The notes beneath the pieces were generated by a model. The model was not told where the DNA came from. It made no database searches and saw nothing but the letters and a program-made list of their open reading frames with translations. Positions 7,521 through 8,085 of a DNA stretch of 8,085 nucleotides are shown here, one piece after another; position 1 is the first letter of the stretch, and each line of letters opens with the position of its first letter. Origin of the DNA: Cryomorphaceae bacterium (lineage in GTDB: Bacteria; Bacteroidota; Bacteroidia; Flavobacteriales; Schleiferiaceae); the NCBI GenBank assembly GCA_013911625.1, contig JACESW010000050.1, positions 1 through 8,085 of the forward strand, read 5' to 3'. The translations under genes and the position numbers were made by a program.

Positions 7521-7868
7521 GAGTTCTCCAAAGAATTCGTCCTCTTCAACACCATCAAATTTGGCTTTGAAGGTTGCAGAACCAGCTTTGGGCCAGGTTG
7601 CTACATCCTCAGCACTTCGGGTAATTACGACCCCACCGATAAGTTCAACACTTTGGCTTTCCGCCGCGATAATCTCGCCTGAAATTTCGGCAACATCCCC
7701 GGGCATTAAGTTTTCCATTCCCACAGCCATCTCTAGTCCTTGTGAGTCTAGCGTAAGGCTTACCTCGCGCTCTAATGCGGTTTGAGGCGTTCGGAAGTAT
7801 TCATAGAGTCCAAAAAAAACGGCCGCCAAAACGACGACCGCAATCCCTTGAAATATCTTTTTCTTCAT
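7443..7868 (-). CDS. Small membrane-anchored protein, possibly OB-fold (tRNA_anti-like)
   Basis: 141 residues: MKKK, then one hydrophobic helix (about 6-22) that is either a signal anchor or an uncleaved signal peptide, then a roughly 100-residue predicted periplasmic region. Residues 55-126 (MPGDVAEISGEIIAAESQSVELIGGVV, broken into strands, then ATFKAKFDGV and GELLYRFSGGFLVKG) suggest a small beta-barrel. They recall Bacteroidota membrane-anchored OB-fold proteins that assess as "required for a GEI..AE.." pattern; this assignment is by eye and uncertain. No cysteines or catalytic motif are visible. The ATG lies three bases after the purB stop (TAA CCT ATG), so co-transcription with purB and translational coupling are likely. 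The last 25 codons and the stop are antisense to the MFS gene's 3' end. Confidence 0.72.
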   Translation of the reverse strand: MKKKIFQGIAVVVLAAVFFGLYEYFRTPQTALEREVSLTLDSQGLEMAVGMENLMPGDVAEISGEIIAAESQSVELIGGVVITRSAEDVATWPKAGSATFKAKFDGVEEDEFFGELLYRFSGGFLVKGLQSENLNQSNSEE

Positions 7869-7871
7869 AGG

Positions 7872-8085
7872 TTAAGAGCGCATCTGACCGATGTAATTGC
7901 TTGGCGTAATGGCCTTCAGTTCGGCTTTAATGCTGTCGTTTACCTCTAAGGTATCAATAAATGCTGAGATGCTTTCAGCGGTAATTGCGCTGTTTGTACG
8001 GGTCAATTCCTTCAACGCTTCATACGGCTTAGGATAGCCTTCACGACGTAGGATATTCTGGATGGCCTCAGCCACTACAGCCCAG
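7872..8085 (-). CDS. purB: Adenylosuccinate lyase, C-terminal part (EC 4.3.2.2), truncated by window edge
   Basis: The frame runs open to the window edge, reading WAVVAEAIQNILRREG, then YPKPYEALKELTR, FIDTL and a C-terminal ITPSNYIG. These match the C-terminal domain of PurB closely: E. coli PurB has the corresponding NW.VVAE, PYE.LKELTR and TPANYIG segments. Only the last 70 residues are present; the catalytic SS-M-P signature loop lies outside the window. PurB cleaves fumarate from SAICAR and from adenylosuccinate in de novo purine synthesis, in the cytoplasm. The gene ends three bases before the small membrane-protein gene on the same strand. Confidence 0.95.
   Translation of the reverse strand, partial: WAVVAEAIQNILRREGYPKPYEALKELTRTNSAITAESISAFIDTLEVNDSIKAELKAITPSNYIGQMRS

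Noticed and set aside
7456..7785. A 109-codon plus-strand frame opposite the small membrane protein
   Set aside because: Its Ser/Pro/Thr-rich, low-complexity translation is typical of an antisense shadow. The minus-strand frame has a membrane anchor and sits in an operon with purB.
1..8085. Mobile elements, CRISPR arrays, defence genes, tRNA or rRNA genes
   Set aside because: No transposase or integrase, no direct-repeat arrays, no terminal inverted repeats and no cloverleaf or rRNA segments were seen. Nearly all of the window is accounted for by ordinary genes.

Overview
The window looks like a chromosomal segment of a Bacteroidota bacterium, probably a marine Flavobacteriales lineage. This inference rests on four things: a secreted protein with a type IX secretion (T9SS)-like C-terminal domain, a mitochondrial-type 755-residue aconitase, A-rich or absent Shine-Dalgarno leaders, and a perfect Bacteroidota -7 promoter box (TAnnTTTG) just before one start codon. 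Base composition looks moderate and even, and there is no sign of phage, insertion sequence, CRISPR array, tRNA or rRNA.

Layout. Bases 2-1966 (+) hold the 3' part of a large gene fusing an alkaline-phosphatase-superfamily phosphodiesterase domain, a TPR-like helical region and a C-terminal sulfotransferase-type P-loop domain; its N-terminus lies outside the window. Bases 1982-2800 (+) encode a secreted protein with a T9SS-like sorting domain, apparently transcribed from its own promoter with almost no 5' leader. After a 166-base spacer with small hairpins comes acnA (2967-5234, +), the TCA-cycle aconitase. It ends at a strong bidirectional terminator (5255-5286) shared with a convergent gene (5310-6161, -) for a predicted outer-membrane beta-barrel protein. 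Divergent from that is a 12-helix MFS permease of the UMF1/Atg22-like family (6231-7520, +). Its 3' end overlaps by 78 bases the end of a convergent small membrane-anchored protein, possibly OB-fold (7443-7868, -). That gene sits 3 bases after the end of purB (7872 to the window edge, -), so the two probably form an operon.

The genes are mostly housekeeping and envelope functions with no evident shared pathway: aconitase in central carbon flux, PurB in purine synthesis, and a transporter, a barrel protein and a secreted protein at the envelope. I see no defence system or other clear novel multi-gene system. The most unusual items are the three-part phosphodiesterase/TPR/sulfotransferase protein, the 78-base tail-to-tail overlap that appears to encode structured C-termini on both strands, and the promoter placed so close to a start codon that the transcript should be leaderless.
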